Assembly (NCBI RefSeq): GCF_017255185.1
Contig: NZ_JAFKCZ010000013.1
Location: 62,001 to 126,000, forward strand
Reading direction: 5' to 3'
Source: Parahaliea mediterranea
GTDB taxonomy: Bacteria; Pseudomonadota; Gammaproteobacteria; Pseudomonadales; Halieaceae
DNA: 64,000 nt
Within the stretch, counting starts at the first letter, position 1, and each line of letters begins with the position of its first letter. A program made the translations under genes and the position numbers. A model generated the notes under the pieces. That model ran no database searches. It saw only the letters and a program-made list of their open reading frames with translations, and was not told the DNA's origin. This document shows, in pieces, positions 23,947-32,674 of the stretch.

Positions 23947-25497
23947 TCACTGGGTTTTTCGCAGCTTGAAAAGCTGATCCTGTATGCCCTCGACGGTTTT
24001 GCCGACATTCCCACTCATGCCCATCTGGCGGATCGGATACTCTTTGAATGTCTCCAGGTGCTCCTGGGCAATGTTGATGATGGGCGTCAGTACCCAGGTC
24101 TTGTGCTCCGCGTACTGCCTGTTCAGGTCGCCAGTTTGACGTTCGAACGGATCCATTCTCAGGTTTGTTATCCACGGCCGACCAAGGTGCATCAAGGGGC
24201 TGTCCCAGTGATCGCCAAGCTTGGCGGAAAAAGTGACTTTGAACTGCTTGTAGCGAATGGCCGTTAGTACCGCCTCGTCGTAATAAAATACAAAGTCCCG
24301 TGCCGACGCATCACTCTTGCCGGAGAAAAGCGCAGTCTGGTCAAAACCATCCAGATGCAGCTTATAGCTGCGGCCGCCATAGGACGCGCCTTTCTTCAGT
24401 TTGCCGACGACATCGGGCTCGCCGGCGGCGGTGGCCAGGGTTGGCAAGAGGTCGGTCATATCCACAATCTCACTGCTGACCCGCCCCGCGGGCGCTCCGG
24501 GCCAGCGGACGATGGCGGGAACGCGCACACCGGCCTCCCAGGTTGTGCCTTTGTCTCCCCGAAAGGGAGATGTCCCGCCTTCTGGCCACATGTACTGGTA
24601 GGCGCCATTGTCGGTGGTGTAGATCACGATGGTGTTGTTGTCGAGGCCGGTCTCTTTCAGTTTGTCGAGGATCTCGCCTACATGCCCGTCGTGTTCTTTT
24701 AGGCCGTTTCCGTAAATGTCCTCTTTGCCTGCCCGCGACTGGCCTTTCGACTCCTGCTTGAGGTGCACAAACACATGCATGCGGGTGGCGTTGTGCCACA
24801 GGAAAAATGGTTTCTTGTCCTTGGCGCGGCGCTCGATAAAATCGACAGACCTGGCCGTCACTTCATCATCGAATGTTTTCATGCGCTCAGTGGTCAGTGG
24901 GCCCTCGTCGTCGGTGCGGCCATCGGCGGTACCGGAAATAATGCCTCGTGGATCGTATTTGTTCCGAAATTCCGAGTTGGTTGGCCGATCCGGATCTTCC
25001 AGATCCTCGTTGGCGTTGAGGTGGTAGAGGTTGCCCCAGAATTCATCGAAGCCATGTCGATGAGGCAAGTGCTCTTCGAGATCGCCGAGGTGATTCTTGC
25101 CGTACTGGGCGGTGACATAACCGCGGGTCTTGAGGATTTCAGCCAGGGTAATATCCTCTTTTTGCAGGCCTGCCGGCGAGCCCGGCGTGCCCACCGTTGT
25201 CATCCCCGTGCGCACCGGAAGCTGGCCGGTCAAGAAGGCCGCACGTCCGGCGGTACAACTGGGTTGGGCGTAAAATGAGGTTAATTTCAGGCCCTCGCTG
25301 GCAAGCCTGTCGATATTGGGGGTTCTGACCCCCATGATATCGCCGCCAAAGGACGATACGTTCATGTAGCCGATGTCATCGCCAAATATCACAAGAATAT
25401 TGGGTTTTCCGTCTTGAGCCAGCACCGGAGCCTGGTTGATCAAGCCCAGCACGAAAATTAGTGCGGTGATAATCAAAAAGCGCTTACGGTTTTGCAT
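23947..25497 (-). CDS. secreted sulfatase (arylsulfatase-like, type I)
   Basis: A 516-residue sulfate ester hydrolase. Residues 1-28 are a signal peptide ending at VLAQD, so it is periplasmic or exported. Metal ligands appear in ILVIFGDDIGY (Asp40, Asp41). The catalytic formylglycine motif is CTAGR at 81-85, the CxAxR form of the CxPxR consensus, followed by AAFLTG. Later motifs are YGKNHLG and YTTDNGAYQY with the second metal Asp-Asn pair. Maturation needs a formylglycine-generating enzyme, not encoded here. Its substrate could be a marine sulfated sugar or aryl sulfate. It is the longest gene in the AT-richer island. Confidence 0.92.
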   Translation of the reverse strand: MQNRKRFLIITALIFVLGLINQAPVLAQDGKPNILVIFGDDIGYMNVSSFGGDIMGVRTPNIDRLASEGLKLTSFYAQPSCTAGRAAFLTGQLPVRTGMTTVGTPGSPAGLQKEDITLAEILKTRGYVTAQYGKNHLGDLEEHLPHRHGFDEFWGNLYHLNANEDLEDPDRPTNSEFRNKYDPRGIISGTADGRTDDEGPLTTERMKTFDDEVTARSVDFIERRAKDKKPFFLWHNATRMHVFVHLKQESKGQSRAGKEDIYGNGLKEHDGHVGEILDKLKETGLDNNTIVIYTTDNGAYQYMWPEGGTSPFRGDKGTTWEAGVRVPAIVRWPGAPAGRVSSEIVDMTDLLPTLATAAGEPDVVGKLKKGASYGGRSYKLHLDGFDQTALFSGKSDASARDFVFYYDEAVLTAIRYKQFKVTFSAKLGDHWDSPLMHLGRPWITNLRMDPFERQTGDLNRQYAEHKTWVLTPIINIAQEHLETFKEYPIRQMGMSGNVGKTVEGIQDQLFKLRKTQ

Positions 25498-25746
25498 TCC
25501 TACAGCTCTCTCTGTTGCCAGACTTATTGAAGAGATAAACCTGATTTACGTTGTTGCCCGGGATACCCAGAGGATAGTCCAACAGGAATGAGAATGCGCG
25601 TGTATTTTGCCGGAATAAATGGCCGCGCCTCTTCAAGGGCCAGGCTTGGGCAGGGTGAAGGATATACCGGTCCACCACGGGGTGAACGCCGCCGTCAAAC
25701 TGCCGCTGAAAAGTGCGGTGTCGCCCGGGGACTTCGTTGGTTTTGT

Positions 25747-25876
25747 TAATGGGGTCTGACCCCTTTATCTTCTACCGCGCGAAGATCGGGGGTTGCCCCG
25801 CTGTAGGGCGCAATTTATTGCGCCGCTTGTGGTCGAATGAATTCGACCCTACAGGAGGGAGGCATTTTTCGCATTG
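25747..25876. repeat. 130-bp direct repeat, copy 1 (contains a REP hairpin pair)
   Basis: Matches 26529-26657 with only a few substitutions and one single-base indel. Both copies start at TAATGGGGTCTG, pass through CTACCGCGCGAAGATCGGGG and end at GCATTG. Each carries, at 25801-25854 here, a GGCGCAAT-TT-ATTGCGCC hairpin and a GGTCGAAT-GA-ATTCGACC hairpin inside an outer CTGTAGGG...CCCTACAG pairing. The rest of 25498-25910 shows no gene. Confidence 0.93.
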
Positions 25877-25910
25877 TTATAGTATTGCCAAGTTACTCGG
25901 GAGAGTTGAG

Positions 25911-26318
25911 TCAAGAGCCGTTGGCATTTTTGTTCGAAAGATCGTTATAGAGTTCCTGCAGCAGTGGAATTAACTTCTTAACATTTTGCTTTGTGGAATC
26001 GCAGGTCTTTTCTGCAGAGTTTCCAGTCCCAAGTACGGCCCCTATCTTGTCGACAGCCTCCCCCCGGCCGGCCTCATATGCAATTGCATCATGGGTGGAT
26101 ATGCTCAACACCTTGGCGACCCACAAGCCGTAATCTTCGAATATCGAAGATGGTTGGCCCAGCGCAATACAGGTTTTTATCATCGCATCGTACGCGCCAA
26201 TCCCGTAAGACCACTTATCATTCAGGGACACCTTGGTCATCGTTGGTACAGTCCTTGTAGTCGTGCAACCGGATAGTAAAGCGGCGACTAATGTCAGAAC
26301 GAAAGATATTTTGGGCAT
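25911..26318 (-). CDS. small hypothetical lipoprotein between direct repeats
   Basis: 135 residues. Signal with lipobox LSGC (MPKISFVLTLVAALLSGC), so it is a lipoprotein. The mature part is mostly helical, with KTCIALGQPSSIFEDYGLWVAK, GRGEAVDKIGAVLGTG and KQNVKKLIPLLQELYNDL, and two cysteines. No family is recognised. It is the only gene between the two 130-bp direct repeats, so the unit behaves like a small gene module. Codon use is more AT-rich than that of the chromosomal genes. Confidence 0.7.
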   Translation of the reverse strand: MPKISFVLTLVAALLSGCTTTRTVPTMTKVSLNDKWSYGIGAYDAMIKTCIALGQPSSIFEDYGLWVAKVLSISTHDAIAYEAGRGEAVDKIGAVLGTGNSAEKTCDSTKQNVKKLIPLLQELYNDLSNKNANGS

Positions 26319-26528
26319 CCTTTCCCTTGGGGCTATGGAGATGTAGTAACAGCGTACACTAGGTAAAAATATGAGGCCATATTCACGGGCGGTATCTTCG
26401 GTAATGCAATATCAGCGTTGTCGGCATGAGATCTTGTGGCTTCAATGTACAGTCGGTGGTTGATTGTTTGAGTGGGACTAATGGCTTGATCTGCTTGATT
26501 GGGCTGTCTGGTAAATCCGATATCGTGC

Positions 26529-26657
26529 TAATGGGGTCTGCCCCTTTATCTGCTACCGCGCGAAGATCGGGGGTTGCCCCGCTGTAGGGCGCAATTTATT
26601 GCGCCGCTTGTGGTCGAATGAATTCGACCCCACAGGAGGGAGGCGTTTTTCGCATTG
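26529..26657. repeat. 130-bp direct repeat, copy 2 (contains a REP hairpin pair)
   Basis: Second copy of the repeat at 25747-25876, 782 bases away in the same orientation. The hairpin pair lies at 26582-26635; one outer-stem base differs (CCCCACAG instead of CCCTACAG). From 26319 to 27125 there is no credible gene: this repeat, the degenerate repeat at 26900-26957 and the phasin terminator are all I see. Confidence 0.93.
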
Positions 26658-26899
26658 CTTTTTTGGTCGATGAAATGATCGGAGAAGATGATCCGGCTCT
26701 CGACCCCTCACGGAACACGGCAATACTTGCACCGAATGAATCGTCAACGCCCTCCGCGTTGGGACGCGGTGGGTGGTGCCTCTTTTGTGCAGCGCAGGGG
26801 AGTCGGTGCGAGCACCGCATCGGCTTAGTGGCAACGCGGCTGCAATACCCTCCGGCGGACTACTGAAGTTACAAAGCCTTTTGGCCCTGGTTGGCGCTT

Positions 26900-26957
26900 A
26901 GGCCATTCGAAGTTAGGAGCAACTCGCCACCCAGGCAATAAAGAGGCTGACGCGCCG
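26900..26957. repeat. degenerate direct repeat, right copy
   Basis: Right-hand match to 23834-23892, with the 15-base block AGGAGCAACTCGCCA identical at 26915-26929 and the flanking blocks at the same spacing to within one base. Confidence 0.7.
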
Positions 26958-27060
26958 CATGCTTCCCGGAGTGGAGCAAAAGAGGCGCCGCCTGCCGGGG
27001 CACGACGCAGCGGCCGAAGGCCGCCACCTTAGAAAGAGCCCACCCAAGAACGCCAGTAAC

Positions 27061-27084
27061 AAAAAAGGGGCCCCAAAGGACCCC
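27061..27084 (-). terminator. rho-independent terminator of the second phasin gene
   Basis: Read on the minus strand, GGGGTCC and GGGCCCC form a 7-bp stem (one G-T pair) followed by six T. A second perfect hairpin, CTCCCTGAA-G-TTCAGGGAG (27094-27112), lies between it and the stop codon at 27126. Confidence 0.8.
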
Positions 27085-27125
27085 CGAAAACAGCTCCCTG
27101 AAGTTCAGGGAGAAATACTTCAGCC

Positions 27126-27698
27126 TCAGGCCGCGGACTTAAAGCCCATGGAGCCCTTCAGCTCGGCGAAGCGCTCGCGGGCTTGTTCCAGCCTGGCCTC
27201 CAGGGCCTCGCGGTCGGTCAGGCTTTCCAGCGTCGGGAACTCGATGTCGTCGATCGCATCGCGGGCGTCGGATTCCACTTTCTCACCGCGCTTCACCAGT
27301 TCCTCGTAGAGCTCGGAGGCCTTGCTGCGGCGCTCTTCCAGCTGCTCCTGAACCGTGCTGAATTGCTCCTGCACCTGGTCGAAGGCCTTGCCGTAGAAGC
27401 CCAGGCCGGCCAGGAAGGCCCGGCGGCCGGTTTCCTGGGCGCGCTCGGCGAACTTCAGCGCGGACTTTTCAGCGGCTTCGGCTTTCTTGCCGGCCTTGCG
27501 CGCGGTCTTGCGCACGTCGCGCTCGTAGGCAGCGGCCTTGTTTTCCACCTTGCGCACGGTGGAGCGCACCGTGGACTTCTTCGCGGTGGTTTTGCGCTTG
27601 GCGGCGGTTTTACGCTTGGCCGGGGCCTTGCGCGCGGTGGTTTTGCGCTTCGGGGTCGCCTTGGTGGCGGCTGCTGCCGTCTGGTTCTCTTCTGCCAT
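27126..27698 (-). CDS. phasin with N-terminal lysine-rich tail
   Basis: 190 residues. Residues 1-50 are an Ala/Thr/Lys/Arg tail (KRKTTARKAPAKRKTAAKRK), then a charged helical linker, then a phasin domain from about 85 (GRRAFLAGLGFYGKAFDQVQEQF...ASELYEELVKRGEKVESDARDAI). The LAGxGxYGxA block matches the other phasin at 21957-22505, so the two are paralogues. PhaF-type proteins carry the DNA-binding tail at the C-terminus; here it is at the N-terminus. AAGGAG precedes the ATG at a good distance. It likely coats PHA granules and tethers them to DNA. Confidence 0.85.
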   Translation of the reverse strand: MAEENQTAAAATKATPKRKTTARKAPAKRKTAAKRKTTAKKSTVRSTVRKVENKAAAYERDVRKTARKAGKKAEAAEKSALKFAERAQETGRRAFLAGLGFYGKAFDQVQEQFSTVQEQLEERRSKASELYEELVKRGEKVESDARDAIDDIEFPTLESLTDREALEARLEQARERFAELKGSMGFKSAA

Positions 27699-27981
27699 GT
27701 CTCAACTCCTTCCTAGCGGTTGATTGGGGTTTGCCCCATCCAGTGACAGGCAGGTTACGTAAGAAAATTAGAATAAACATACTAGAATGTTGTCCATTAT
27801 TTGACCGTTCCGGTTTGGCGGGTGTTTGCAGCTGGCGCGGTGTCGCCAGCCGCCCTGGGAGCGATGGCGAGATCAATGCGCCAAGTCGTTGATTTTCAGC
27901 CTGTTAATGGCGCGTTGTTCAGCAAGGGTTCAGTCCGCGGCCGGAAACTGGCGGGCAGATTCCCGGTTTAGAGGATTTCGC

Positions 27982-29178
27982 ATGAGCGCAAACGGTCGGC
28001 GACAGGCCGTCCTGACAAGTCTGGTGTTGGCGGTGGGGCTGGGCCTGGCGTATGCCCTGTTGGTGGGCAAGCCGGGGCCGGACCCCAGGCCCGCCCCCGA
28101 GCTGGCGCCCCCGGTGGTGGATATTGTCAGTGTGCAGCCGGCTGCCCGCGCGATCGCGGTGGATACCCAGGGCAGCGTGCAACCGCTGCGCCAGGTCAAC
28201 GTGGTCAGCCGGGTGGCGGGGCAGGTGGAGGCCGTGGCGCCGGGCTTTGCCGAGGGCGGCTTTTTTCGCGCGGGGGAGGAGCTGGTGAAAGTCGAGGATG
28301 TGGATTACGGCTTCGCCATCGCCCGCGCCGAGTCCCAGGTCGCCGCCGCCCGCCAACGGGTGGCGGAGGAGCGGGGGCGGGCGCGGCAGGCCAAACGCGA
28401 GTGGCGCGACCTGGGCAGCGAGACGGCCAATGCGCTATTCCTGCGCAAGCCGCAGCTGGCCGCGGCCGAGGCGGCGCTGGCGGCGGCGGAGGCGGATCTG
28501 GCGGCGGCCCGCCTGGACTTTCAGCGCACCAGCATCAGCCTGCCCTTCAATGGGCGGGTCAGTCGCAAACTGGTGGACGTGGGGCAGTATGTCGCCCCGG
28601 GCAGCGCCATCGCCGAGGTGTACTCCACCGATGCGGTACAGGTGCGCCTGCCGCTCACCGACCGCCAGGTGGCCCTGCTGGATTTGCCCCTGACCTACCA
28701 GGGCGAGGACGGCGCCGCCAGGGCCCCCGTGCCGGTCACCCTGGAGGCCCGCTTCGGCAACCGGCAGTGGCAGTGGCGGGGCGCGGTGGTGCGCACCGAT
28801 GCCAGTATCGACGTCAGCAGCCGCGTGGTCTACGCGGTCGCCGAAGTCACCGAGCCCTTCGCGCGCCGGGCGGGCAGCGAGCGGCCGCCGCTGGCGCCGG
28901 GGCTGTTCGTGCACGCCCGCATCGAGGGGCGGGAGCTGCCGGGGGTGGTGGTGCTGCCGCGCAGCGCCCTGCGCAGTGACGATTCGGTGCTGCTGGTCGA
29001 TGGCGGTGAACGCATTGCTTCCCGCGAGGTACAGGTCCTGCAGGGCGACGCCCGCCAGGTCTGGGTACAGGGCCTGCGGCGCGGCGACCGCGTGGTGGTG
29101 AGCGAACCCGCGGTGATGACCGCCGGCATGCGGGTGGCGGTCAACGAGGTCAGCAGCGTGGCCGGGGTCGACTACTGA
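27982..29178 (+). CDS. RND efflux periplasmic adaptor (membrane fusion protein)
   Basis: 398 residues. Start at 27982 has GAGGA 7 bases upstream; the frame extends upstream without a good start. A single N-terminal membrane segment replaces a lipobox. The order is typical: beta-barrel strand and lipoyl half (GSVQPLRQVNVVSRVAGQVEAVAPGFAEGGFFRAGEELVKVED), a coiled-coil hairpin rich in Ala/Glu/Arg (about 95-180), second lipoyl half (RTSISLPFNGRVSRKLVDVGQYVAPG), and a C-terminal barrel. It links the inner-membrane pump encoded next to an outer-membrane channel, which is not encoded nearby. It overlaps the pump gene by one base (TGATG). Confidence 0.92.
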   Translation: MSANGRRQAVLTSLVLAVGLGLAYALLVGKPGPDPRPAPELAPPVVDIVSVQPAARAIAVDTQGSVQPLRQVNVVSRVAGQVEAVAPGFAEGGFFRAGEELVKVEDVDYGFAIARAESQVAAARQRVAEERGRARQAKREWRDLGSETANALFLRKPQLAAAEAALAAAEADLAAARLDFQRTSISLPFNGRVSRKLVDVGQYVAPGSAIAEVYSTDAVQVRLPLTDRQVALLDLPLTYQGEDGAARAPVPVTLEARFGNRQWQWRGAVVRTDASIDVSSRVVYAVAEVTEPFARRAGSERPPLAPGLFVHARIEGRELPGVVVLPRSALRSDDSVLLVDGGERIASREVQVLQGDARQVWVQGLRRGDRVVVSEPAVMTAGMRVAVNEVSSVAGVDY

Positions 29179-32100
29179 TGTTGGGGGGGCCGGTGCGCTG
29201 GTTCATCCACAACCCCATCGCGGCCAACCTGTTGATGGTGTTTCTGGTGGTGGGTGGTCTGTGGAGCCTGCCCGCCCTGGACAAGCAGTTTTTCCCCGAG
29301 TTCGAGATCAACCAGGTGCGGGTGAGCCTGCCCTATCCCGGCGCCGGCCCGCGCGAGGTGGAGGAGCAGATCTGCCAGCGCATCGAGGAGGCGGTCCACG
29401 ATCTCACCGGGGTGAAGGAAATCCGCTCCGAGGCTCGCGAAGGCCTGGGTACCGTGTTGGTCGAGGCGGAGCCGGGCTACGACATGCAGCGCCTCACGGC
29501 GGAGGTCAAGACCCGGGTCGACGCGATCAACACCTTCCCGGTGGATGCCGAGCGGCCGGTGGTCAGCGAAGTTGCCTGGCGTCACCACATGGCGATCGTG
29601 ACGCTGGCGGCGAACCTCGGCGAGCGCGACCTGAAGGAGCTTGCGGAGCGCCTGCGGGATGATCTGGCGTCGCAGCCCGACGTTTCGGTGGTGGAGCTGG
29701 ACACGCCGCGCCCCTACGAGGTGTCGGTGGAAATTTCCGAGTACACCCTGCGCCGCTACGGGCTGACTTTCGACGACGTGGCCGCGGCCATTCGCGCCGC
29801 CTCGCTCAACCTGCCGGCGGGCGCGATCAAGGACACGGGGGGCGATATCCGTTTGCAGACCCGCGGCCAGGCCTACACCGGCGCCGATTTCGCCCGCATC
29901 CCCCTGTTGACCCGCCGTGACGGCACCCAGGTGCTGCTCGGCGAGGTGGCCACCATCGTCGACGGTTTCCAGGACGTCGATGTGCGCAACCGTTTCAACG
30001 ACCGCCCCTCCATCAACATGCACGTGTTCGTGACTGCCAATCCCAATACCCTCGCCACCTCGGAGACGGTGCACGACTGGGTGGAACGCACCCGGCCGGG
30101 GCTCCCGGACGGAGTGCGGCTGGCGGTGTGGCGGGATTCCTCGGTGCCCTTCAAGGGCCGGGTCGATACCCTGCTGAAAAACGGACTCGGCGGCCTGGTG
30201 CTGGTGTTCCTGGTGCTGGTGCTGTTCCTGCGCCCCTTGCTGGCGATGTGGGTGTGCGTGGGCATTGGCGTGGCCTTCATGGGCACCCTGTTCCTGCTGC
30301 AATACACCGGCACCAGCCTCAACATGATCTCCCTGTTCGCCTTCCTGTTGATCCTCGGTATCGTGGTGGACGACGCGATCATCGTCGGCGAGTCGATTCA
30401 CGCCCGCCAGAGCGCCGGCGAGGGCGGCACCGGGGGCGCCCTGGCGGGGGCCCACACGGTCATCAAGCCGGTCATGTACGCGGTGATCAGCACCATGATC
30501 TTTTTTACGCCCATGTTCTTCATGCCCGGCGACATGGCCCAGGCCGCCACCGCCATTCCGATGGTGGTGATCATCGCGCTGTCGCTGTCGCTGGTGGAGT
30601 GCCTGCTGATCCTGCCGCCGCACCTGGCCCACATGCGGCCCCAGCGCCCCAGCCGCTTTGCCGTGCTGCGGCGGCTGGAAGGCTTCCGCCTGGCCTGCGC
30701 CGAGGGCATGACCCGCTTCGCCCGCGAGCGCTACCGCCCCTTCCTCGAGCGCTGCCTGCGCCACAACATACTGGTCAGCGCCCTGTTCCTGTGCCTGCTG
30801 CTGATCAGCCTGGCCATCTACGGCGGCGGCTGGATTCGCTCCGGCTTCTTTCCCTCGGTCAATTCAGACCACGTGGATGCCGAAGTGGAGCTGCCAGAGG
30901 GAGGCGCCTTCGCCGACACCCTCGCCGCCCTGCGCAAGATCGAGTCGGCTGCTCTGCAGTTGAAGGCCGAATACAACGCTGATCCCGCTTACGCCGCCAA
31001 TGGTCCCGCCATCGGCCACATCGACTCGCGCGCCAATGAGAACGAGATCAAGGTGGTGATGGAGACCCTGTCGGACGCGGTGGATACCGCGGAAGTGTCC
31101 CGCCGCTGGCGGGAGGCCATCGGCGAGTTGGGCCCGGTGGAGGACTTCAAGATGGACTACACCATCAACGAGAAGGGCAAGCCCATCCGCCTGGTGCTGG
31201 CCGCGCCGCGCCTGGAGGAACTCAACGCGGTATCCGAGGAGTTGCGCCGCTTGCTGGAAACCTACCCGGGTGTGTACAACATCAACGACAGCCTGCAGGC
31301 GCCGCGGCAGGAAATCGTGCTCGACCTGAAACCCGCCGCGGAGAACCTGGGCATCACCCTGGCCGACCTCGCGCGCCAGGTGCGCGAGGCCTTCCACGGC
31401 GCCGAGGCCCAGCGCATTCCCCGCACCAAGGAGGACGTGCGGGTGATGGTGCGCTACCCGGAGGAGGAGCGGGTGTCGGTGGCCAACCTGCAGGACATGC
31501 GGGTGCGCACGCCGGAGGGCGCCCAGGTGCCCTTTGCAACGGTGGCGGAAATGCGCTTTGAACCGGGCTATATGACCATCGAGCGCCTGAACCGCAAGCG
31601 CACCCTGGAGGTGTCCGCCGACGTGTTGCCGGGGGCATCCGATCCCCGGGCGGTGGTGGAGGACATCATGGCCGCTCACCTGGGCGGCTGGCAGCAGCGC
31701 TATCCGGGGCTGACGGTGGCGCTGGACGGCGAGCTGGAGGAGGAGACGGACTTTCAGGCGGCGCTGCTGAAGTATTCGGCGCTGGCGATGCTGGTGATCT
31801 ATGCGCTGATGGCGATTCCCTTCCGCTCGTATTTCCAGCCGCTGCTGGTGCTGACGGCGGTGCCTTTCGGGGTGATGGGCGCGATCTTCGGCCACCTGAT
31901 CCTGAACTGGCAGATCAGTATGTTTTCGCTGTTGGGGGTGATCGCCTGCGCGGGGGTGGTGGTCAACGATAACCTGGTGCTGATCGACCGCATCAACCAG
32001 TTGCGCGCCGCAGGCCACGGCGTGATGGAGTCGCTGCTGCAGGGCGGCCAGGACCGATTCCGCCCGATCATCCTGACGTCCCTGACCACGTTCGTGGGCC

Positions 32101-32288
32101 TGGTGCCGATCATGTCGGAGACCAGCGTGCAGGCCCAGTTCCTGATCCCGATGGTGACGTCCCTGGCCTTCGGGGTGTTGTTCGCGACGGGTATTACGCT
32201 GTTGCTGGTGCCCTGTTTGTACCTGATGGGGGAGCAAGTGTCCGCCCGGCTTCTGCGGCGCGGCCGCGTGGTTCTCGATACGCCGTAG
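29178..32288 (+). CDS. RND efflux transporter permease (AcrB-like, HAE family)
   Basis: A 1036-residue inner-membrane proton antiporter. Twelve membrane segments in the RND order: one N-terminal, two large periplasmic loops, and the two six-helix bundles. The proton relay aspartates are seen in LILGIVVDDAIIVGESIHAR. The conserved start PVRWFIHNPIAANLLMVFLVVGG, PGAGPREVEEQICQRIEEAV and FFPSVNSD support the assignment. Its divergence from classic AcrB text and its pairing with a non-lipidated adaptor fit environmental RND pumps of unknown substrate. It is followed by a 553-base region holding two structured repeats. Confidence 0.93.
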   Translation: MLGGPVRWFIHNPIAANLLMVFLVVGGLWSLPALDKQFFPEFEINQVRVSLPYPGAGPREVEEQICQRIEEAVHDLTGVKEIRSEAREGLGTVLVEAEPGYDMQRLTAEVKTRVDAINTFPVDAERPVVSEVAWRHHMAIVTLAANLGERDLKELAERLRDDLASQPDVSVVELDTPRPYEVSVEISEYTLRRYGLTFDDVAAAIRAASLNLPAGAIKDTGGDIRLQTRGQAYTGADFARIPLLTRRDGTQVLLGEVATIVDGFQDVDVRNRFNDRPSINMHVFVTANPNTLATSETVHDWVERTRPGLPDGVRLAVWRDSSVPFKGRVDTLLKNGLGGLVLVFLVLVLFLRPLLAMWVCVGIGVAFMGTLFLLQYTGTSLNMISLFAFLLILGIVVDDAIIVGESIHARQSAGEGGTGGALAGAHTVIKPVMYAVISTMIFFTPMFFMPGDMAQAATAIPMVVIIALSLSLVECLLILPPHLAHMRPQRPSRFAVLRRLEGFRLACAEGMTRFARERYRPFLERCLRHNILVSALFLCLLLISLAIYGGGWIRSGFFPSVNSDHVDAEVELPEGGAFADTLAALRKIESAALQLKAEYNADPAYAANGPAIGHIDSRANENEIKVVMETLSDAVDTAEVSRRWREAIGELGPVEDFKMDYTINEKGKPIRLVLAAPRLEELNAVSEELRRLLETYPGVYNINDSLQAPRQEIVLDLKPAAENLGITLADLARQVREAFHGAEAQRIPRTKEDVRVMVRYPEEERVSVANLQDMRVRTPEGAQVPFATVAEMRFEPGYMTIERLNRKRTLEVSADVLPGASDPRAVVEDIMAAHLGGWQQRYPGLTVALDGELEEETDFQAALLKYSALAMLVIYALMAIPFRSYFQPLLVLTAVPFGVMGAIFGHLILNWQISMFSLLGVIACAGVVVNDNLVLIDRINQLRAAGHGVMESLLQGGQDRFRPIILTSLTTFVGLVPIMSETSVQAQFLIPMVTSLAFGVLFATGITLLLVPCLYLMGEQVSARLLRRGRVVLDTP

Positions 32289-32385
32289 TGATGTTGTTGG
32301 TGTGGATTAGGGATTCTATTTGGTTCGTCTTGGACATGATGAGTAGACGCTATATCCGAACTTGGGCGCTGCGTCGCGGCCGCGA

Positions 32386-32475
32386 TGGTGGCCTCTCGGC
32401 GGACTCGCCGTGAATACATCCATGTAGGCTCGTATCGGACATCCATGTCCTCAACGGTCCGCCGAGGGGCCACCA
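32386..32475 (-). repeat. structured dispersed element, copy C (inverted orientation)
   Basis: Arms GTGGCCTCTCGGCGGAC-type at 32387-32404 and 32457-32474 pair over 18-19 bases with one mismatch. The core, read on the minus strand, has GGACATGGATGTCC, then GATACGAGCC, then TACATGGATGTA, then TTCACGGCG. It matches the core of copy D in order and spacing. Confidence 0.87.
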
Positions 32476-32566
32476 CCCCGTCCGCGCCGCTCGACTCTCA
32501 GTGTTCTATCCGGCCAGAGCCAAATATCGTTACGGATCTGAACCGTGCTGAGATAGTCGAGCGGCG

Positions 32567-32674
32567 CCCGGGAGCGGGAGGGCCCTTGTCGGACCGTGTG
32601 AGACATGGATGTCGAGCTCGAGCCCCCATGGATGGGTTTACGGCGTGTCCGACAAGGGCCCTCCCGCTTTCGGG
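32567..32674 (+). repeat. structured dispersed element, copy D
   Basis: Arms 32573-32594 and 32647-32668 are perfectly complementary over 22 bases; pairing extends to 32567/32674 with two G-T wobbles. The core holds GACATGGATGTC (32602-32613), CGAGCTCGAG, CCCATGGATGGG and TTTACGGCG. Copy C lies 91 bases to the left in opposite orientation, and the spacer ends are themselves inverted repeats (CGCCGCTCGACT against AGTCGAGCGGCG). Outside both, TTGGGCGCTGCGTCGC (near 32363) is inverted-repeated near 32675-32690. No gene is seen in 32289-32841. Confidence 0.9.

Noticed and set aside
25745-26660. CRISPR array suggested by repeated short palindromes
   Set aside because: Repeats are few, unevenly spaced and separated by gene-sized DNA; no cas gene is present. 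They are direct repeats with REP hairpins.
23690-26985. Integron cassette array
   Set aside because: I could not find paired attC-type core sites (RYYYAAC/GTTRRRY) at the repeat ends and there is no integrase gene; kept only as a hypothesis in the findings.
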